The position numbers and the translations under genes are program-made. The notes under the pieces are model-generated. The model was not told the origin of the DNA. It saw only the letters and a list, made by a program, of their open reading frames with translations, and searched no databases. Positions 23,745-38,700 of a stretch of 64,000 nt of DNA are shown here, in pieces (position 1 is the first letter of the stretch; each line of letters starts with the position of its first letter). The stretch spans positions 558,001 through 622,000 of the forward strand of contig QEYB01000062.1 in NCBI GenBank assembly GCA_017562135.1, in the 5' to 3' direction. This stretch comes from Dipylidium caninum. Lineage: Eukaryota > Platyhelminthes > Cestoda > Cyclophyllidea > Dipylidiidae.

Positions 23745-26700
23745 GTGAGGTGTGGAGGCCCGCAAAGCAATAATAATGTAACCATATTCTGAGACGAGCT
23801 TAATGTATCCATTGTGCAACTGCTGTCTCGTGTGTGCTTACACGCATCCCCTGCCGTGTTGCCTTAAGTTCAACATTCGGGGCGTCGCCGCCAGCCTCCA
23901 CAGCCTCTGAAGCGTTGTACTACCGCTATTTTTACACCACTGCGGTGTGTGACACCGGCGAAGGGATACGCTCGTGTGATTCACTCGTAGTCATTACGTC
24001 TGTGCGTGTTTGGTTCATCGGGATGTCGGCGAAATCCCGTCAGAACTTGCCGAGGCGGCAATGCCAGCGTGGAGACACCGTCTCGTGCAGTCAGCCTTGA
24101 TGTTGTGGCTGCTCCATGCGCCTCCGCCTCCTCCCCACTCGGTTCTTGTCACGAGGCGAAGGTTAGGCTTCTGCGCTGAGTCTCTTTCTGCAGCTACTGG
24201 CGAACCACTGTTTTGGCACGGCTAAAGGTAACCTCATCACTCGTTATTCATGGACGCCCTTTGTCTACGGAGTCCCTCACCAGAACACGTAATTCAGAAC
24301 AGCCTCCTTCTCGCATCTGGCCATCCGAGGGGTCAAACCGTTGTTCCCACAGTGCTGCTTCCCCCCTCTCAACGTCAAGTGTCTCTACGTCGTCTTGAAG
24401 AGGCCGGGAAACGCCTGGAGGCGTCCAGACAGAACTGTTAAACAGACTGCTATAGTAGCGATGTGGAAATCCAAATTTGGGCAAGTTGATGAGGCTGCGT
24501 CATTAGGCGATGTGGAAAGCAAAGTATGTTTTAAAGGCATTCACAGGTCGTCCTCTAGTTCCGATAACGTTAGGCTTTTTTCACAATAAACAACTTCGTT
24601 GATGAATTGGTGTGAAGGTTGTGCGCATCTCTTAGTTTCAAAATGACCACGACACAAACGGAGAAAGGCGAGGGCCAAAGGACCGGCGATAGCGCCTAAG
24701 ACATTCACCAAACTCGGGCGGTTAACCGGTGAACGGCACCTCGCAAACACGGTTGTGTGCGGTCTTTTGAGGCACCGCTCATTCCACCGGCAAAAAATGG
24801 GCGATTTTTAATTGGTTTGTGTATTATCCGAGCGGTTTTTGATTTCAGACTAGGCTTTACCGACCTCCCTCACTTCCAACGCTTTTCCCACGAAATCCTA
24901 ACAAAAATTCACGACTCAACCAAAATGCGGCCTCCAGTGAGAGTGTCGCTCCGGCTCGGGCTCGCTCGTGAGTCCTCTTGTCCACGCGAGGGCGTTGCCG
25001 CCCGCCCAGCAGGGTCCTCTCGCCTCCCCGCGAGGCCCTCGTCCCCAGGCTCCGCAGCCCGTGGTGCCAATTTCCCCTTGCCAAGCGGAGGAGACGCGCC
25101 CGCTTGGAGGGGACGAGCCGCACTGGGGGCGCCCTTGCGGCAGCCGAGCTCTCCGCGCCTCCCCCCGGACCTGTGCGTCTCCTCCGGGCCGTGAATGCGC
25201 CCCTCCCCTGTCAATCGCCCCGCCTTAATACAACCGAGCATTTTGGGCGGGAAGAGTTGGTAGAAAGCACATCATTCTAAATGAAAATCAACTATGTTTC
25301 ACGACATGTGTGGCAAACAATCGGAATTTCGCCGTGTGAGGCCGCCTCCGCGCTAGTCGTGTTGTCGCCTTGCAATCTTTGCATTTTCCAGCGCCAAGGC
25401 GTGCGCGATTCCCCCTTTGAGCTGCCATTATAACGGCCTTGAATGATCACAAGACTCACTCGAGGTGTGATTTTCCGCTTGTCGATTCCCCCAAAGCAGC
25501 CGTAGGTCTGCACGAGTCCGCTCGTTTTGCCTCCGGTGTCCGGTGTCCTCCCGCTTCCCACGCTGCTTCGCGACCGGCTCCTCTGTCAGTGGGGCTCGGT
25601 GGAACTTCGCATTGGTCGCCTCCGAGGCCACATTTAATTCCGCCTTTTGGTAATACAAAAACTACCTTCTGACGCTTCTGATGAACCACCAAAAGGCGCA
25701 TTAAGTAGAAGAAAATTGTCCTCTCTTATCTTTTCTGCGACGTCGGCGAACTGGGAGAGGCGTCAATTCCCAATCTGACCGAACTATGTTCGGCATGGAA
25801 GTTCACTTATTTTTTCGTCAAAACGCGGTAGGCGAGCGGCACACAGTCGAGGGAAGCAAACGGGACTCGGAGGGTGTCCCATCCTCGTCCGGTTGGGTGG
25901 ACACCTCGAGGCAGTCCCACGACGTGGCTGCGTGCTCGGCGTTCACGACGAGGACAAATTTTTAGGCAGAAAAGTCCAGTTCTCCCTTGAGCCTCGCCTC
26001 TTAAGTCTACTTCTCCGTGACACGTTCGTACTGCTCGCTTTACAACTGACCGCGTGCCTTCATCAGTCTCCGCCCATCATTTCCGCTCGGCGATGCGCCC
26101 CCTCGGTCAGGAATGGCATGGCAGAGCGTCCGCCTGCCTTGTAAGCCGCCTTTTTCCACACTAACAGATCGCCTTTGGATGTCAGGCCCGACAAGGCTCT
26201 AGGGAATGTTCAATTGGTTAAATAAAAAAGGTTTATTCTCAACCACCACCATGAAGCATATAGGCTGTGGGCCGCGGCGTTAGGCTGGTGGGCGTGCGTT
26301 CAGCCAAACAAGCGGCACGGTGGGGGCATTTAATTGCCTCCCAGGGGCACTGCTCGGCATTTGATCCCACCTGCCCACGTGACGGATGGACAGGCGAGGT
26401 GTGCGCAGCGAGCTTCGCCGACGTTATGACAGCCGCGTTCACTTCAGGCTCGACTGTCCGGGAAGGTGAGTGGTCGGGCGAGGATCACTTCGAGTCGCCT
26501 CTTCGCGTACTCATTTTGACGTCAAGTGGATGGAGGAGTGAGGCATTCTATTCTCAATTCAACTGTTGAATAAATTGTTGAGGAAACACAAATTTGAAAG
26601 TTAAGTACATGGAATTTGACGGATTGGCAGTTATCGTGCGGAAATGGGTTACTTATCAATATACCCATTTTTTGCTGACACGCAGAATGTTCAGTTGCCG

Positions 26701-29700
26701 ATTGAGCTAGGGTTAGAAGCTAAATAACAAACGAAAATACTAGAGTGTGAGTACTCTTTGGGTCGTTCTGAGCAAAGGAGGCATCATTTAGGGTGTAATG
26801 AGCCAAGTCAAAATGGATGGGGCATTAGCATTGGTGTAAAGGAGGGGGTGAGAGGCTGTAGACGCTCCAGTGCGCAGGGCACGACAGAAGGGGAGAGGCG
26901 TCGGACACTGGGGAACTGGCGTACACTGATCCACACTCCACTTTTATGATAAAACGTCTGATATGCGGTGACTTGCTAAGCATAACCCATTTCTGCCCAG
27001 GGTGCTGCCAACTGCAGAAACGTTACGAAAATTTTCCTCTCATATGATAATAATCTGTAAATATTGCGGTCGAATACATAAGAGAATGTCAATAAATACG
27101 AGCAGAGTGCAAAACCCTGAATATTTCGAACAATTTAAGAACAAACAGAGATAATCTCAACGGTGGGGGACGTCAATAAAATGCCAAGGATATCTAGGCA
27201 AAACTACAGTAATTGCCCCTGTCAAACCCGCTTATAAGTTGAGATAGGGAGAATATGAAGCACACTCGAAAGATAACGAAAACGTCAATAATAAGGTTTA
27301 TACCGTATACGCAGAAAAAGAAACACTGCAATTTCCGGGAGCATTCAGGGTAGCGCTCAGTATTCTTTAAGTTTTTTACATTTTGAAGAAGGAACCCGAG
27401 GGCTTCTGGTTTGCTAGTGAATAATACTCTTGATATAACTGTAGAGCATACAGCTAGGAAATTTAAGCTAAGACAGTCACATTCTTACGATTAAACCGCG
27501 GTTGATAATTATAAAAATTATAAGAATATATTATTTGCATACAAAATCTACAGAATAAATTAAATCGAACAAAATATTTAACGATTTTTGATGATTGACA
27601 TTCAAGGTTACATTCTGATTGGCGAGCACATTTGATTTGTCTCTACACGAGGTTGAAGCGTGCGACTGTGTTCTCATTGGCGTAGCGCGGTCGAGTCCCG
27701 TGTGCACCGCCGCGTTTTATTTTTTCATATATAGTAAAGTTAATGGATCCTAAAGTAAGACCATCTTTTTCATTTTATACCCAGCTAAAACACTTATTTT
27801 CACTCCTACTTAGCGAATCACCCTCTCGAACCGCTGCAGAGGTAAACTCTCTTGTTTTCTGATGAAACAGCTTATGAATATTACTAGAGAAGTTACTCAT
27901 CATGTGAGGAAACTGGATTTTATAAAGCTGGGAGCTGACGTGCATATGTTTGAACAAATCTCTACCGAAATTATTGATGCAATTGTGGCTTCTCTTAGTA
28001 TTTATCATGTATGCGTGTAATAGTTCCCAATTTCTATGTTAGAACCTACACAAATCTTGTAATAACAATCAAAACTTGAATATGTTGAAGGATATTTCAG
28101 CCCTTCAATGCGTAAGTTAATGAGATGTAGATTCCATCTTTAGGCTCTTTTGAATGAACATTTCTTTAAGGCTCTCAAAGAAGTCAACCCTTCTTCCCAG
28201 TTCTTTGTAATGCGTAAGCGTCTATTATTCATTTGCACTTTCGTCAGTTCTTATTAAACTTGAACAGATGGCGTCCTCAGCTGAGCAAATTGATCTGCGT
28301 TTGGAGTTTCAAGCCTGGAAATTTCTTGCCCAGTGAGTTCACGTACTCACTATATAGCTGTCAGGATTCTTGGTTCATTTCACATTCAGATAAAGGAAGG
28401 CTTTCTTGACGATTTGTATAATCCAAAAGATTCATCTTTGTCGGACGAATTCATGCTCGGTTTGCTGCTTTCAGTCAAACGTCTCTTTGCCGAGTGCATA
28501 GTTGATACTGGGGTATTTTGTTTATCTTTTGCTGATCTTTTCTTTTTCAAGAAATCGCCACCACCAGCAAACGAAGAACCACTTTGGCGCAGTAAACTGA
28601 AACTCATCGCCTTTTTATGTCGCCTTGTGGTGGGATGTGTGCAACAATTTAAATCGGTATTATTCTCAACCACCCAAAAATGTCAGCATCGAAGGGTGGT
28701 TGATTTTCTCTCTTGGACTGTTGAGTAAGTTTTCATCAGATGAATTTTGTCATTTCAATTTTCTTTGATCTTAGGGTGCAGCATGCTGGTGGATTATTCG
28801 GTAGTGGTGAAGGATTGGAGAAGAACTTTTTAAAAGAAGTCTCTACGTCTGTATTTGTTGCTGCAGAGATGGCATTTTCTTGTATGAGTCAGATTGAGCC
28901 TGAACAGGGTCTCAGCGTCTCGGCTGCTGCGGATGCAATTGTTCTTGCCAGTAATTCGACACTTTTTTGTCTTAACTTTATAGTTTGCATATACAACATT
29001 GTATTGTATTCGAATTCCAATGCTTGCATTCACTGAAGTCGTTTGTAGACTATTTTTATGTTATCAGTTGAACTATTCCAAGTTCTCTGCAGTCAATTTA
29101 TTAGGGATCATGCCTTGTAGCCGCTGATACAGTTAAATGGGATAACCCGATTTGGTATCGCAATTTATCGTTGCACTTGTTCTTCTGCTCATGTAGCTCC
29201 CTTTCCATAGCCGTTTGTGAGTTGAATAGGATTAGGTTATGCAGGTTGCCCAACGCTTCGCGTTTATGAACCGTCTCTTCGTTGGGTCTGTGCATATCCC
29301 TCTCCCTCCAATTTCGAAAGCAGGGAAACTGGTTTCCCTTTATCAAGTCGTTTGTCTAACTGAAACACCTCACTAGGTGATTTGCTTCTGTTGGTGTCAA
29401 TTTACTCTTTAAAGATTTGACTGTCGTTTCAACCTCAGTGTGGATCACCAACGAGAACCATGCTCATAAACTCAATATAACGTTGCCAATTCCAAACATC
29501 TCATTCCCTCCCCTGACTTCCTTTTTTTCAGAATAGTCAACTCTTATGATTTAATTTATCCAAGCTCAATGTTTTGTGGCTGTAGACTTGGCGCCCCTCG
29601 TCAACTGTCGAATTTTTGCAAAAATTTTGGTTAATCTCTCCAAGCGTAAAGGTTTGTGCCTCTTTTAACCTAACCATCTCCATTGTTTTATTTTCTGTCT

Positions 29701-32700
29701 ATTTCGGCGTTTTTGTTGTGATAATTTAGATCCGCGAGGTTTTGCTGCCTGGATCTCTGACAAATTTAACTCGTATGCTGTGTTCTTCACCAACTTGGAA
29801 CTTGCTTTTGCCTCGTGGAAACCCTACGAGTCTACTCCCAGTCCTTCCGATTTCCATATTCCACGTTTTTTGAATCTTGAAATCGGTTTGTTTCAACAAC
29901 TTTTGTGTGTGTTTCAAGACGTGACTGTCCTACACTTATGCTTTCCTTTGTTTCAGATCAAAAACGAATTTCCTCTGCAGTGGAGCAATTTATCACGGAG
30001 ATCACAATCGAGATTTGTAAATCAGTACGGCATCTGCCAAATGAGGTCTTCTCCTACCTGGCAAGTTTTTTTTAGCATACCTTCCCATTTCTGGAATAGT
30101 TGAGGGCAAATAGATATTCCCCTTTATTTGCTTAATCTTGGATTAATAAGGAGGTAGCGGGTCTCGCACTTCTTTATCATCACCTAGCTAATACTTTTTT
30201 TTACGTAAATATTAAAAGACGAATCACTTTGGTTTAGTCTTCATAAGCCCTGAATTGCTTCATCGTTGGGGGGAGGGAGTTTAGAATAGTATCATGCGTT
30301 ACTTATGCCTTTTTACAAAGGAATCTGCACTTCTGGAAGCAACACTTCATGCCTCTCCCGTAGTCTCAATCGTTGCTCAAGATATATGGTGTTTCGTCGT
30401 CAGGTGAGTTCAAACCCTTTTCTTGCCAACTTATGAACGGCGGTCAACATTTGTGCTTATAATTCGTTAGTAGCATATTTTTAGTAAAATAAATTGACAG
30501 TAAGCTAAAAGTTCAATTCATCAGTTGTAATAAAGCGATGAGGTTTAATTCAGCACCAAGTAGGTAAACGAGATGCTTGCACCAAAGATGCGCAACTGCC
30601 GCACAGAAACGCGTGTCTAATATGGAATTAGGTCGGCGTTTTTTTGACGGACATCTTGAAGTGTGCTGAGGATAGCTCAATAGTGACTACCCTAAATCCC
30701 CAAATCCCGATTTCTTGTTTTTTAAAAAAAGCAAGCAGTACCCACGGTTTCACGGCTTTCTTAACAATGTCTTCAAAATTGTGGGGGCAGGTCGCAACGT
30801 TTCTGCTTTTAGATAAGAACTTATAAATGCATCTTAGCATTGAGACCCCCTTAATTTTGCGTCAGATGAAACGAACTTCAGATAAAATAACTAAGGTTTC
30901 GACACAATCTGCCCTTTCGCGGAGTGAAGAGGCCTTAATAAATTTCCTTGCTGAAGACATTCACAACGCCGAGTGAAATAGGCGCCTGGATAATCCGCCT
31001 GAGGACTTAATAAGCCTTTGACACGTTTGAAAATGCCCATTCAAATGTCCCGGATTTTTCTTTGCCTTATGCCCTGCTTAACACCAATGTCAAATTACAC
31101 CTGCTTTTCCGTTTCAACACTTTGAAATTATTAAAGGAAACCCTACCAACCTCCCTCCACATTTGCAATGGTGACATGAGGGAAGGAGTGGGATTTTTGC
31201 TAAATACCATCATTGTTGATGTCGCCTTTCCCCCTTCCCTGGTCGTCCCCTCGCAAATCCACTGCGTAGTCGGGGCCTCTTTAATCGCCATGCTTCCTTC
31301 ACAGAGTTCTCGGCTTCAGAGGAGATACGCCTTAGCTAGAATTTTCACGGTGACTAATGAAGCAATGGGCCATTTTTCTTTCCTCATGGCAAATTGACCC
31401 TTTTACTTCGCATGCACCGAGGCTTTTTTGGGTCTGCTGAAGCGCTTTAACAAGTCTAACTGAGAGTCACTCTTTTTTCCCACTTTTACAGCACAAAATC
31501 TGTGTCATGTTGGAATTTGTGTGCATGTAGTATTCGTGTGTGGAGAGGCGGTCGACATTTGCTGTCGCTCCAATCCGCCCGACCAACACTCCACTTCTGG
31601 CATTCCCACTCAGTAAATTGGCTGATTTCGCTTTGGCGACTGGGAAACTTGCTTAAACCCCAACGACGAGTATTCTTGTCTTTCTGTGGTATTAAGGGGC
31701 TACAGTGGCCCAGTCATTCTACTCAATTCGAGAACACTCCGCTTTCGGAGTCTTTAAACTTCTTCATTAACCGGCCCGAGCACATTTAAGGGGGTAACGT
31801 CTCAAATGTCTAACCGAAACTGCGCGGTATTACGTAGTTTTTAACTTTTAAATCTTTTTTCTCGTACTCTAGGGAGCCTGATGCTGCTCATATTTCTGTC
31901 AAACTAATCTTAAAGAGGAAATTCGAAGAAAATCTTCGTATTCCGTTGACAATTAACATTAATTTGACTCCCCTCGTTTATTTGGTTTGTTTTACTGTTT
32001 ATCGAGGAGATTTTTATTTTAAGCCTCTCTTTTTAAAACTGCCCTCTACCCTGGACTGGCCACGGGCATTTTGTCGGTTGGCCTCTCTGGCCTGTGACAC
32101 TCCCTGCCGGTGTGCATGAAGCCTTCGAGGCTCTCCCTTTCTCTCCGCTCTTGCTACCCGACCGCAGGTATCCCGCGGTTCTCCACGCCCCCTTCTTCAC
32201 AACTCATCGTTCTCCCGCATTTTCGCAAACTTTATACGATGAGGATTTGATATTCTGTCGGTCTTTGCAACAGTATTTGCCCGATTTACTGCTGAGTGCT
32301 TTAGAATAGGCGCTCATTTTTTGAGAACGAGTTTTCAGATGACAAATTAACGTTAAAGGGTTTGATGGGAAGTATTTTTGGGTATTTGACGCGGCAGATA
32401 TGGCAGCCCCGAGCTCTGTTGGCAATACGTGACGTTGCTGGGCAACGCGATCTTGTGCCTGGCCGAACGCTGCGCCGCCGCCGGCGCCGGCGCCGCCGCT
32501 CCTCCGCCGCTCGAGCAGATGTCTCGTCTCGGCGGCCTCCTCTCGCGTTTCCTCGTTTTCCTTACAGCTCGTCAGCAGGTGAGAAACTCTCCTTTCTCCC
32601 ACCGCGTTGCCACTCCTGCTGGCCCGCCCACCTCATAACCCCCCCACTTGCCTTTTCTGCGTCTTGTCCTCCGTGTGTCTTCTAGTTCTTCCTCTTCCGC

Positions 32701-35700
32701 CAATATCAAATTCCTTTTTGCATGCTCCATACCCACTATTTCGCAGTGTGTTGAGGTAATCTCGAGCAAACTGTTGCTTTTTGCCCAAATCACCTTGTGT
32801 GTTGCGCACTGTCGGCCAATGCCCACTCTCCGGGGGGGGGAGGAGGAGCGAGGGGGTGAATCGTGTTGGGCAGTAATTCACATTCGCATAATGGCCGTTC
32901 CGTTTATTTGTGTGTGTCTCCGCCGTCCCAGTCGATGTCTGCGGAACCGTCTTTGGCCCCGCGTAGAATTGGGCGGCCGCCAGTCCCACTCGAAGCTAAG
33001 ATGGCAGGCCACTTGCCCCCTTTCTCCCTCCCCATTAACGCTTCTGCGATCCCACTGCTTCACCATGGAAACTTGTGTAAAGCGATTGACTTTCACTGGG
33101 GACAGCAGCCCTCTCTGCCTCCGCTCGTCCCGGTCGAGGGCCATTTCGGCGTACTTTCCACTGTTTTTCGGGGGCACTCGTCACGTGGGCGCCACAGGCA
33201 CGATTAGTTGGACACATGCTCTTGGCCAAGCTTGTGTCACTCGGTGGGGAGGGGGGGGGGACTGTGCGGCCGCCTGAAATGTCATCTTTGACGTTTCTCT
33301 TTACTAACAGGCTAATGACGTCGTTTATCGTGCAATTCACATTTTTGCATCGTTTAGCCTTTTGAGAATGACGCGTGGCTGCGGGATTTGACCGCGGGAT
33401 GCCACTGGCTACGCCTGTTCTGCCTCGCTCCCCACTGTAACCCTCGTCCTCGGCGACGCGGTTTCAACACTTCCAGTCGCACCCTTCTCTGCCGTCTCGG
33501 ATCCCCCACATACGCCGAGTGAAATCCCGGCGGCACCCACCACCAACTGAGGAGAGGTTGGGGGCTGGGGGGGAAAGGGGAGGGGACGGGACGGGAGATG
33601 CCTCCTCCCGGACACCCTTGGCGGCAGCAAGCACAGCTTGTTTGTAAGGGATGTCCCTTTCACTGAAAATGGAGCCGACATTTCTTATTCATCTCGACAT
33701 TCCACAGAGAATGCTAGCAGTTCTCTGCCTGATGCTGCGGTTGGGCGCACGATAAATCGCCAGGGAAATCACCAACTTTTGCACACGTCTTTTTTTGGCC
33801 ACTTTAGAAAACAGTCGAAATAAAAAAGTGTTGTTTCTCTTTCCCGCCGGTTGTTAGCCTAGCCTTTTGACGTCTGTTACATTCTACATTTTTTTTGGAG
33901 TTCACCTCTTAGCCCTTGTGTGTCAGCCTTCTCGGATGGTGACAAAATCGCTGCTTGTGCTCACCGTAAAATCCGACTGAACCGGCCCGCAGACCCCTCT
34001 TACGCCTCTGCAGCCTTCCACCCCGTTTCACCATCACCAGGCAGCACACTTTTTGTCTTCCCGGTGCCAACTAAGAAGTGGAGGTTGTGTGTTCACGCGT
34101 TCTTGCGAGGCCTCCTTGTCCGCAATGCCACCTCACCGCTCGGAGGGGGAATATGCGTCCTCGGGGGCCTTTCGCTCCCGCCCGACGCCTGTCTCCGGCA
34201 ACTCCGCAGCCACGCCTCGGTGCGCTCCACGGAGTAGGCAGAATCTGAGCTTGTTTTTACTAAACTTAGTCTTATTGCGGGCTATTCCTTGCCACTGGCT
34301 GTGCATTTCTCCTCCTCGTCCTCCTCCTCCATGCCAAACGCTTCGCTTGCACCGCTTTTCGCTTATTACTCTGAAAGTCTTTATTCGGGATAGCATTTTG
34401 GAGTTTATAGTCTCCGCTAGCAGCAAATGGCGCCTCTTTGGCGCAGTTTGGCCATTTGGGAGGAAGGAGAGGCGAGGAAGTGGAGACTTTTTTTGTGATG
34501 GCTAAGAATGAAGGCCTCAGTTGGAGCTTGTTGCGCAGGGACGAGCGCGTGTGCCCGGCGGTCAGACGTCGGCCGATTCCCACTTCCTGCGAAACTGATC
34601 CTGCTTTGGGTCTTTTTCTGATAGAAATGTCTATTCTCCTCTCTCCTCGCCCTTCTTCTCCTCCTCCTCAACGTATGCGGCGCATTTTTCGGTGGGGCGC
34701 AGTGTTTTGAGGGGGCGGACGAGCGCGGGCCATTGGCTCGATCCACTTGAATTACAAAAGGCAAATTAGTCGGTGGCATGGGAAGCGAGTGAAATGCGCT
34801 ACAACAGGCTCAGGCTCATTCGCATTCATTCCACAGAAATTGTGACTTTTTCGACTGATCTTACACCTCTTTTCGGCTGATTTTCGGTCCGCTTAGTGGA
34901 AATGAACTCTGCCTTACCCGAAGGCGGTAGTTACGAAACGCGATTACGAGTCGAGACAGATAAAATGACAACCTGAAACAACGACTGTAATTACTGGGAC
35001 TGGGGCCACGTGGAGAAGAAACAAATCGAGTGAAACAGTTGCCGAGCGGCTCCCTGTTTTTCTGTCAACAAGACCGACGACGCAGTTTTTCCCCTCCCCC
35101 ACCTTCGACGTGGGGATCGCGATTTCGGGGCTCTCCAAACTGCGTTTCACTGCTCCACGCCGCGGTGTTGCGTCAACTCAAAAGGCTGGCCGGGGGCCAG
35201 TCTCCTGCCGCGTCCCGACGGAGCCCTGCGTCGTCGCATGGTTGGCCTGTTGCGAGAGTCGAAATATCACTCGTGCACCCGCAGCTGCCATTCTAAGACG
35301 GAATATCCGCCGGGGAGGCTTTCGGAAGCTGTTAAGTTATTCGGTCGCCCGTCCGGTTACAGGTGGGCTTTGGCGCCAACTCGCTTTTCCCCCCTCAGTG
35401 GGGTAGTAGGGCGCATCAGAGTCGCCACCCCACCTCCTCGTCTCCCCTTTCAAGTGCTCCATCCACTCGGTACTCTCGAAATCACTGCTTCTTTTTTATT
35501 TTCTCTCACCCCACTTAATAGCGCGAATTCCTCACCGCCTTCCCCCTCTTCGACAGTCTGAGTGGCGGGGTGACGGAGAAATCCCTGCTGTGGCGTTTTC
35601 TACTCCTTGGACAAGGCGCCTCCCAGCTTCACCCATCCATCCGCCCTCTGCTGGAGCGACAAATCCTCGACCGAGCCGATTCACCTCCTGCGCACTCGCT

Positions 35701-38700
35701 CCGCGCCCCCGCCCCCGCCCGCCTCCGCCTCTCTCGCATTCGAATGGCTCCTCGACGCGGTAATTTCCCCCATAGCACCTCGTCCTTTTCCTCCTGCTCT
35801 GACGGGTGGGCAGTGCTCCATTCTGGCAGGAAACATCGAGCGTCTGCATATGTTAAGACCACTGAGGGCACGAGGGCTGTGTTGCCACCGAGTGCATTGA
35901 GGTGATCGCATGAGCCCGAGGCTTCGTACTTTTGGCGCAGAAGAGCACGGGAACAGGGCTCAAAGTCCCCTGCCGTAATGCAGTTTGTCACGAGTAATCG
36001 ACTTGTCATCGCTAGCGGGGGCTTTCATCTCATCTCATTTCGCCTCACCTCACCTGCCCGTGGAAGGAAGCGCGATTTTGAATGAAGTCGTTTGGGCGCT
36101 CTTTTTAGCATTGAAGCTACTATTTTTGTAACAAGCATTCTTGTAAGTGAAGAAGGGTGGAACTCCCCTTCATACTCCGCCTTTTCCCCCACCAACTCCT
36201 CATTTGCGCCTCGTTTTGCCTGGCCCTCGTCCCATCGCCGGTCTGGTCTCCCGGCCTCGTCGTTTCAGTCTGACGCTGACCCCAGCGCCTTGACCGGCTT
36301 CCGACCTTCGTTGAATCAGCCCATTTCCGTGAATTTGCCCGATAGTGTGGCGGTTGCAACAAGCGGTTGCGGCAGGAGATTGACGGCCAGGCAGACCCTG
36401 TGGCCCTCTGCAGGCGGAAGTCATTCCGCGGCCTCGCAGCAACGACCCCCACCACCAAGACTGTCTTCGCCATCCACGACGCGTTTGCACAATGTCGGTG
36501 TGGCAGTCGGAGCCTCGCCGATGTCTTTTCCTCCCTACCATCCGCAGTCAAGAACGGCGTTGTTCAAACGTTCGTCATATCAAACTTGCTCCCACCGCTC
36601 CCCTCGGCTTGCGGAGCAGTCGCTGACAACGTCAGACCAAAGTGCTATTTTGTGGCAACGAAACAAAGCTCGACACTCCTCTCAATCCCTTGCTGATTGT
36701 GGAGAAAAAAATTGTGATCCGGAAAAAGCTATTTTTTACGCAGTAATTGTTGGGAAGATCCCGCCTCCCTGGTCTTTTGTTCCTCCACGAACCACCGTCC
36801 CCGGCCTCACCTGCACGCGGGCGGTGGGTCGCCCTCGACGCCAGGTTGGTCCTTTGCCCTTGCTGACCCGACAGCCACCAACCACCCGACCAACATCATC
36901 TCCAACCCCGGAATCGTTAATGCTCGCACTTTCTCCTGCCACCGGCAGCGGACAACTCGGTCACGAGGCCGCCGATCCTCACGCCGCCTTTCCCCTGTTT
37001 GTGGGAAAACCTTTATCCACTTTCCTCTCCCCTTCGGACGAAGCCGGAGGGTCGGAGAGCTCAGTTGCCGCAATTCCTGAACCGGGCGCTTAGTGTTTCT
37101 GCTTTATTTGCACTTCTCCAGCGCAAACCTACTCGCATTCATCTTCTGGGGTCGTGCTTCGTTTGAAAACCGCCTCACTTTTCGGTACTGACTGAGGATA
37201 GCCTTCAGTGGAGCTGCTTTTCACCTCTCCGCTTTGTGCTCACTTATGAGTTGCCACTACAGTAGACGCCAATTGAAATCTCGTGGTTGTGGTGGCCTAC
37301 CTTACTTGGCTAAAATCCAATCCGCCTTTGTAGTTCCACTTCACCTCTGGTCTCCCTTCGACTCGCCTCATTAATCCTGCCACCCCCCCGCCCCGCCCCG
37401 CCCCAGCCCGGCTCCAACGCCCGCTCGTGTCCTCCGTAAGGCTCCCCCTCCACCCCGCGCAGTTTTCATGGTTGGTGGCCTTTCCCCTTCTCTCCCCGTT
37501 CGCCCCCGGGGGCGGGAGAACGCGCCTCACCCCTCGGGAAGTAGCCCGCATTCGTTTACGGTCACCTGACCCGCCGCCCCGGGTCAAGTCGCCAGTGTTT
37601 CCCACCTCGCTGGGAAGTAGGGGGCGGTGGCAGCTTGGACTCTGCGAAACACACCGGCGGCGAGCCAATGGTACAGCGTGGGAGACAAAACTCCTCCCTC
37701 TTCTTGGTGACGCTTAAAATGCATTTTCTCAGGAATAGACTCACTGCATTACGGTTGCTTTGATAGTGCGTCGCTCAATTCCGAGGGGGAAAGGGGCATT
37801 CGCGATTTATGGTCCATTCTCTGCCCCCGTAATAAATTTTTGACGATCGCGCACTTTTCCGACAGCTAACCTGTCTGCAGCTGGCAGAGGATGTCTCGCC
37901 GGCCGCCTTGGCGCCGTACGCTGCCACGCTTGCGCAGCTCTGCGCCGCCGTTCTCACCTTCGACGGGGCAGAGGCGGTAGGGGGAGTGGCGGTGCCGGTG
38001 GCGGTGGCTCCTCCCAACCTCCTCTGCCGCGTCGAGCCCTCCGCCCGTCTGCAGGTCCTCCTCTCCCTCCTCGCCCACTGGCTTCCCCGGCGCCTTCTCC
38101 AGCCCGCGTTCGCCAACTCGCATCCCGAGTGTCAACAACTTCTTCAAGTGAGTTTGTTCCCCGAACGCCCTCTCCAATTGCCACTTGCCGCCATTTAGTG
38201 CTGAAACACGCTAATGAAGGAGAAGTGAAACCGTGCGAGTTTTTCTGCCCTCTTCACTGTGCGTCCACCGTTGACTCCCCGAACCGCTGACTGCGTCGGC
38301 TGCCGCGGGCGACTCCACGTCGACTTGCCTTTCGGCAGTAGTTAACCAAAGTATTCTTTTCTCTCTCTCTCTCTCTCTCTCTCTCCGCGTTCCACGCGCA
38401 CTTAGGATGTACGGCCTAGGGCATACCAGATGCAACGAAGTCTCCTTTCGTGCCAATTCCGCCTCCTCTGCTAACATTTCAATTCACATCGTTTACAGGT
38501 TTTTTTTTTTAACAAAAATTCCGCATGAAATGTCACCCTTTTTGCAGCATATTCGCTCGAACACGAAACTCACCAAAGGCTGCTGGCCCAAGTTCGACCT
38601 AACAGCCAATCGGTGCATTCACCAGGTCTCGTGGCAACGTTTTGACATTATGAAACCTGTCAGAGAAGGGCGAAACGATTGACAGTAAAAGCCCCCTCTT

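Noticed and set aside
27640..27715. Second tRNA-like patch (gcgcggtcgagtcccg)
   Set aside because: The B-box is incomplete and no cloverleaf fits.
30628..30840. Overlapping frames on both strands in a FIRRM intron, considered as a transposon remnant
   Set aside because: Too short, and no reverse transcriptase or transposase motif can be seen.
36092..37093. 333-codon open frame in a FIRRM intron
   Set aside because: Ser/Pro/Arg-rich without motifs, and competing frames in the same place look equally good. It is kept only as a possibility of an intronic gene.
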